Of a DNA stretch of 64,000 nt, positions 60,822 through 64,000 are shown piece by piece. The DNA is from an uncultured Ruegeria sp. (GTDB lineage: Bacteria; Pseudomonadota; Alphaproteobacteria; Rhodobacterales; Rhodobacteraceae). The notes below the pieces were generated by a model. That model did no database searches and was not told the origin of the DNA. It was given only the letters and a program-made list of their open reading frames with translations. Both the position numbers and the translations under genes were made by a program. The stretch spans positions 1 through 64,000 of the forward strand of contig NZ_CANMQQ010000018.1 in the NCBI RefSeq assembly GCF_947500045.1. The letters are read 5' to 3'. Each line of letters opens with the position of its first letter. Positions within the stretch are counted from its first letter, which is position 1.

Positions 60822-61067
60822 CTATTCTTTGGCCACCCGTCCAGAATGGACATGATCACCAAGATTTTCCAGCTCGTCCTGACAGGCTTCGGAAATACCC
60901 TCTGGTAAATTGTAGGCGTCAATATCGGCTTCAATTTTTCTAAGATCAACTTCCAGTCCCATGGATTGGAAATTATCGACTTCGCGAAGGCGGTAAATCA
61001 AACGTTCAATGAGCAAACGGTGGGCAAGCATTCGGCCCAGCAATTCGCGAATTAGTGGCTCTTGCAT
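60822..61067 (-). CDS. Small helical hypothetical protein
   Basis: An 81-aa, mostly helical protein (LIRELLGRMLAHRLLIERLIYRLREVD at the N-terminus, acidic C-terminus). GAGGAGA stands at the right distance before the ATG. I do not recognise a family. It may be a coiled-coil adaptor. It converges with the second WGR gene and marks the last gene before the ParB block. Confidence 0.65.
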   Translation of the reverse strand: MQEPLIRELLGRMLAHRLLIERLIYRLREVDNFQSMGLEVDLRKIEADIDAYNLPEGISEACQDELENLGDHVHSGRVAKE

Positions 61068-61707
61068 GCATCAGTTCTCCTCAATCCGCGCAGTAGGCAC
61101 GATCGGAATTCCGGGGTCAATCACGGACCTTAACGTGTGAGTGGACCTGCGGAGATCGGCGCCCGTCGTTTAGTTCGTAACGGGAAAGCGGGATGTGACC
61201 TTACTCCCCGGCAATTCCCGAGCCAGTTGGCTCGTGACCGGGCTCTAGGTTCCAGCCGACATATCGGCTTCCACCCAGAACACCCCAGCATGATCTCCCT
61301 GACGCAGTAGCCCCTGGACCGTCTCTTGCGAGCCGGGGCAGGGGCTTAGGGTCATGGTCGGTCCATGTTGGGATGATCTGCCCATTCGGGTGACGATCCC
61401 TTTTGCGCTCCCGCAGGATCGAAGATCCTTTTCCTTTTTTTGTTGGTCAGGCGGGATTTGGACAAGCCAAACGCCACCCGATGTCAGGGGGAAGGCGCGG
61501 CCTCCCCCCTCGGACAAGACAAATAGACAAGACCGTGTCCTCGCGCGTTGCGCTGCGGGCCGCACCACTCTTGTCGATTTGCCCTGTCTCGCCCCTCTCC
61601 GCGTTCGCCACGGGGCAGGTTTTAGAGACGACGCCCTTTCAGGGCTCGGCTCAAAACCAGCACCAAAAGGGATCAGCCCCGGAGGTCGCATCACAAAGGA
61701 GACGGTT
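61068..61707 (+). promoter_or_regulatory. Long leader of the DUF3768/ParB block with hairpin and T-tract
   Basis: This 640-bp stretch has several open but repetitive frames and no protein resemblance. A compact hairpin AGGATC-GAA-GATCCT (61415-61429) runs into TTTCCTTTTTTTG, like an intrinsic terminator, nearly 300 bp before the first start codon. It could stop a short upstream transcript or act as an attenuator. Composition shifts to higher GC here, consistent with the edge of an acquired element. Confidence 0.45.
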
Positions 61708-62112
61708 TTGAACAGTGAAGCAACAAAAGACATCGAAAATGACACCAGCCTTCAGGCGGCAGAGATCGCAGCCCAGAATGACCTGTTTCGGAAAGCCCTG
61801 ATCGATCCGAACGCGGCGATTGAGATGCAGTCCAAAGGCATTCAGGGTCAGGTTTTTGTGACGCCCGGCGTGTCGGGCGAAGGGGTGGAGTTTCAGACCG
61901 CGGCATTGGCTGCAGTGGCATCACATGACCAGTTCGACGAGGGCAATGACCCCTATGGCGATCACACATTCGGAACGGTGACAATCAGCGGCCAGAAGCT
62001 GTTCTGGAAAATCGATCTGTATGACACGGATTACAAATACGGCTCCGACCGCCTGTTTGATCCCGCAGTGACGCGTCGCGTCCTGACCATCATGTGCCCC
62101 AGCGAATATTGA
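61708..62112 (+). CDS. DUF3768-family protein
   Basis: A 134-aa soluble protein; the conserved part is GVEFQTAALAAVASHDQFDEGNDPYGDHTFGTVTISGQKLFWKIDLYDTDYKYGSDRLFDPAVTRRVLTIM. The start is the TTG at 61708, with AAGGAG 7 bases upstream; the longer frame upstream is noncoding leader. DUF3768 genes usually stand just before ParB-domain genes in alphaproteobacterial plasmid-like elements, as here. Function unknown. Confidence 0.82.
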   Translation: MNSEATKDIENDTSLQAAEIAAQNDLFRKALIDPNAAIEMQSKGIQGQVFVTPGVSGEGVEFQTAALAAVASHDQFDEGNDPYGDHTFGTVTISGQKLFWKIDLYDTDYKYGSDRLFDPAVTRRVLTIMCPSEY

Positions 62113-62145
62113 TTTCCACCACAGATCGGAAAGGGGGTGATCACC

Positions 62146-62256
62146 ATGAGCAATGAAATCTTGCAGCAGCGTATCGCAGAAGCGTGGGCGCTAATCAGGA
62201 AGGGCGATGACTTCGACATCGGACGCCGCTTCCTGATCCAAAACGCAGCCGTTTAA
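62146..62256 (+). CDS. 36-aa small protein between DUF3768 and ParB genes
   Basis: It encodes a short helical peptide starting MSNEILQQRIAEAWALIRKG and ending FLIQNAAV. AAGGGGGTGATC precedes the ATG, and the gene lies in the same direction between two clear genes of one block. A hairpin follows the stop. No family is recognised. Confidence 0.6.
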   Translation: MSNEILQQRIAEAWALIRKGDDFDIGRRFLIQNAAV

Positions 62257-62267
62257 GCGGCCTCGCT

Positions 62268-62286
62268 CTACCCCCACGAGGGGTAG
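62268..62286 (+). terminator. Short hairpin before the ParB gene
   Basis: CTACCCC (62268-62274) pairs perfectly with GGGGTAG (62280-62286) around a 5-nt loop. It is followed by GGCACCTTTAAC, so the T-tract is poor. It may be a partial terminator or an mRNA stabiliser 46 bp before the ParB start. Confidence 0.45.
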
Positions 62287-62331
62287 GGCACCTTTAACAC
62301 GAAGCGAAACACTCAAACAAGGATTTGCCCC

Positions 62332-64000
62332 ATGAGCAAAGTTGAAACATTCACCGCACCGGAAACCATCGAAACCATCCCGCTGTCCGAACTCTACCTG
62401 TCCGATCTGAACCCACGACAGGAGGTTGGTGAGGACGGCATTGCCCTCTTGGCCGATAGTCTGGTCATGTGCGGACTGATCCAGAACCTTAGCGGCCTGC
62501 GCGATGCGGATGGCAAAGTCGCCATCGTTGCCGGTGGTCGCCGCTTTCGGGCTTTGAACATCGCTGTGACCGAGCGGGCCGATCTGGCACAGGTCCCCGT
62601 GAAAGTCACAGACAACCCCTTTGTGGCCGAACAATGGGCCAATGCGGAAAACACCGCCCGCGAGGAACTGGAACCGGTGGACGAGGTCCGCGCCTATGGC
62701 AAGATGGCTGCGAAATCTTTGTCTGTTGCCAAGATCAGCAATGCGTTTGGCGTGACCGAGGCACATGTGCGCCGCCGCCTCGCATTGGCTAGTTTGCCTA
62801 CCGCCGTACTGGACGCGCTCAAGGCGGGTGAAATTAGCATGGGGCTGGCTAAGGCCATGACCGTCAGCACCGAGGATGAGAAAATTCTGGAAGTGCTGGA
62901 ACAGGCCAAGGAGCGCCGGTGGTTCAGTGAACATGATGTCAAACAGGCTCTGACGTCCGAAGCTGTCCGCAGCACCAACCGCAAGGCCGTGTTTGTGGGC
63001 CAAGAGGCTTATGTTGAAGCGGGTGGCGCCGTCACCGCTGATCTCTTTGCCGATGAGGTCCTGTTCAATGAAGGCGCGCTACTGGATCACCTGTTTGCTG
63101 AGAAACTGACGGCTGAAGCAGAAAAGCTGCGCGAAGCAGAAGGCTGGGACTGGGTGGACAAATGTGATGAGAGCTACATCCCCTATGGGTTCACAGGCAC
63201 AGAAGGCATGCACCGCCTGGACATGGTGAGCCGGGAGTTCACCGAAGAACAGTCTGAGCGGTATGACGAACTAGCCGAACTCTATGATGCTGAGACTCTG
63301 GCCGCGGATGGCGAAAAGGAGCTGGCCGCGCTCGAGGACTATGCGGCACCCTTCTATTCCGACGATCAGCGCAAGCTGTCCGGCGTATTCCTCTATGTGA
63401 GCAACACTGGCGAGATCAAAACAACATCGGCCTATGTCGCGGCAGAACATATGCAGGCTGCCATTGAGGCGGGTGTACTGGCCCCGGTCAAAGAGCCGGA
63501 GATCAAAGAAGCACCTAAACCGGCCTATTCGCAGAAGTTCATCGACGATATGGTGGCGATCCGGCTGGCAGCGGTTCAATCGGCCCTGCTGGACAAGCCG
63601 GACTATGTATTGAGCCTGTTCGCTTTCTTCGCAACCCCGGCATCTGGTCTGACCAGCAACCTGTTCGGGTTCGGCTATGGCTGCGCTGAGCGGAACACGC
63701 CGGAGATCGACGATTTGTTCAGTCTTGATCCGCGCCTTGGTGGGGAGCGGGACGAGGCGGCAGATGCAGCGTACGACCAGTTCCAAGAGATGGCGTCACA
63801 AGGCAGCGTTGAGGCGTTCAAAGCGTTTCGCGAATTGGGCAAGAAGACCCGCAACGGGGAGATCACAGGTTTTCTGGCCCGGCGGTTCCTGACCCAGCGC
63901 CCGGAGTTCATGGCAGAGATCGAAGCTGAGATTGGAGCAGACATGCGCGCGATCTGGACCCCGTCGGCCGAGAATTGCTTCAAACGGTTGAAAGGTTGGC
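62332..64000 (+). CDS. ParB N-terminal-domain protein (runs off the window)
   Basis: At least 556 codons, open to the right edge. The N-terminal ParB/Spo0J nuclease-like domain starts IETIPLSELYLSDLNPRQEVGEDGIALLADSL and has the VAGGRRFRAL box. A helix-turn-helix follows (SVAKISNAFGVTEAHVRRRLALASLP). The long C-terminal part is acidic and helical, beyond the size of a partition ParB. AAGGAT precedes the ATG. Such large ParB-like proteins are encoded in integrated plasmid- or phage-like islands; here they would bind DNA of the element. The C-terminus is not in the window. Confidence 0.9.
   Translation, partial: MSKVETFTAPETIETIPLSELYLSDLNPRQEVGEDGIALLADSLVMCGLIQNLSGLRDADGKVAIVAGGRRFRALNIAVTERADLAQVPVKVTDNPFVAEQWANAENTAREELEPVDEVRAYGKMAAKSLSVAKISNAFGVTEAHVRRRLALASLPTAVLDALKAGEISMGLAKAMTVSTEDEKILEVLEQAKERRWFSEHDVKQALTSEAVRSTNRKAVFVGQEAYVEAGGAVTADLFADEVLFNEGALLDHLFAEKLTAEAEKLREAEGWDWVDKCDESYIPYGFTGTEGMHRLDMVSREFTEEQSERYDELAELYDAETLAADGEKELAALEDYAAPFYSDDQRKLSGVFLYVSNTGEIKTTSAYVAAEHMQAAIEAGVLAPVKEPEIKEAPKPAYSQKFIDDMVAIRLAAVQSALLDKPDYVLSLFAFFATPASGLTSNLFGFGYGCAERNTPEIDDLFSLDPRLGGERDEAADAAYDQFQEMASQGSVEAFKAFRELGKKTRNGEITGFLARRFLTQRPEFMAEIEAEIGADMRAIWTPSAENCFKRLKGW

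Noticed and set aside
61245..61745. Frames on both strands in the leader of the DUF3768 gene
   Set aside because: They have skewed Arg/Pro/Ser composition and no family resemblance, and the ribosome site supports a start only at 61708.
62191..63003. A 270-codon minus-strand frame opposite the ParB gene
   Set aside because: It is antisense to a clear ParB N-terminal domain and HTH, and its composition is typical of a shadow frame.
1..64000. tRNA, rRNA, CRISPR arrays and known riboswitches
   Set aside because: I looked for cloverleaf-like segments, rRNA-like blocks, regular direct repeats with spacers and familiar aptamer cores, and saw none. A dedicated covariance search would be the decisive test.

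Overview
The window looks like a chromosome segment of an alphaproteobacterium of the Roseobacter group (Rhodobacteraceae). The evidence is the gene content and protein style: fused TRAP DctQM, GlxA-type and FadR-type regulators, DUF3137 and DUF6653 proteins, a DUF1127-like small protein and a ParB/DUF3768 block, all in moderately GC-rich DNA. I found no rRNA, tRNA or CRISPR array. Many intergenic gaps carry old, degenerate dispersed repeats.

Layout. At 0.1-6.6 kb, a LacI regulator and a 2H-type phosphoesterase face an ABC importer operon (ATPase, binding protein, two permeases) that ends in an inositol-monophosphatase-family enzyme. A perfect 16-bp palindrome lies between the two arms, so this reads as one uptake-and-hydrolysis module, probably for a phosphorylated or cyclic-phosphate solute. 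At 7-10 kb, an NmrA-like protein, a beta-carbonic anhydrase and a four-helix membrane protein run opposite a TetR regulator across two near-identical operator copies. At 10.1-11.8 kb, three genes coupled by 4-nt overlaps encode a TTHB210-like secreted protein, a cupredoxin and an ECF sigma factor, behind an ECF-like promoter.

The 12-27 kb stretch is a patchwork of mostly single genes: acetyltransferase, TetR with dyad operator, lipoprotein, beta-barrel protein, several alpha/beta hydrolases, NIPSNAP, GlxA-type regulator, a winged-helix/hydrolase fusion, a class C serine hydrolase, a sulfotransferase and an EamA transporter. A large periplasmic arylsulfatase follows at 27-29.5 kb. At 29.8-37 kb lies a complete lactate module: FadR-type repressor, TRAP binding protein, fused TRAP permease, FMN L-lactate dehydrogenase and FAD D-lactate dehydrogenase. 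It is followed by a LysR remnant and an IS3-family transposase remnant.

At 41.5-48.8 kb a PAS hybrid histidine kinase and an OmpR-type regulator overlap. They are followed by an autotransporter, a lipoprotein built from Cys-rich and Gly-rich tandem repeats, and a methyltransferase-like protein. A TACAAA direct-repeat element occurs upstream of both the kinase and the autotransporter, suggesting one surface-signalling regulon. At 49.3-49.5 kb the minus strand has a self-contained small transcription unit (promoter, 17-codon ORF, strong terminator). From 49.8 to 61 kb come small unrelated accessory genes: esterase, transporters, GNAT acetyltransferases, ArsR regulator, EF-hand protein, bactofilin, two WGR paralogues and a GFA protein. 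From about 61.2 kb a different block begins: a long leader with a hairpin and T-tract, a TTG-started DUF3768 protein, a 36-aa protein and a ParB-domain protein that runs off the right edge. Such genes usually belong to integrated plasmid-like or phage-like elements.
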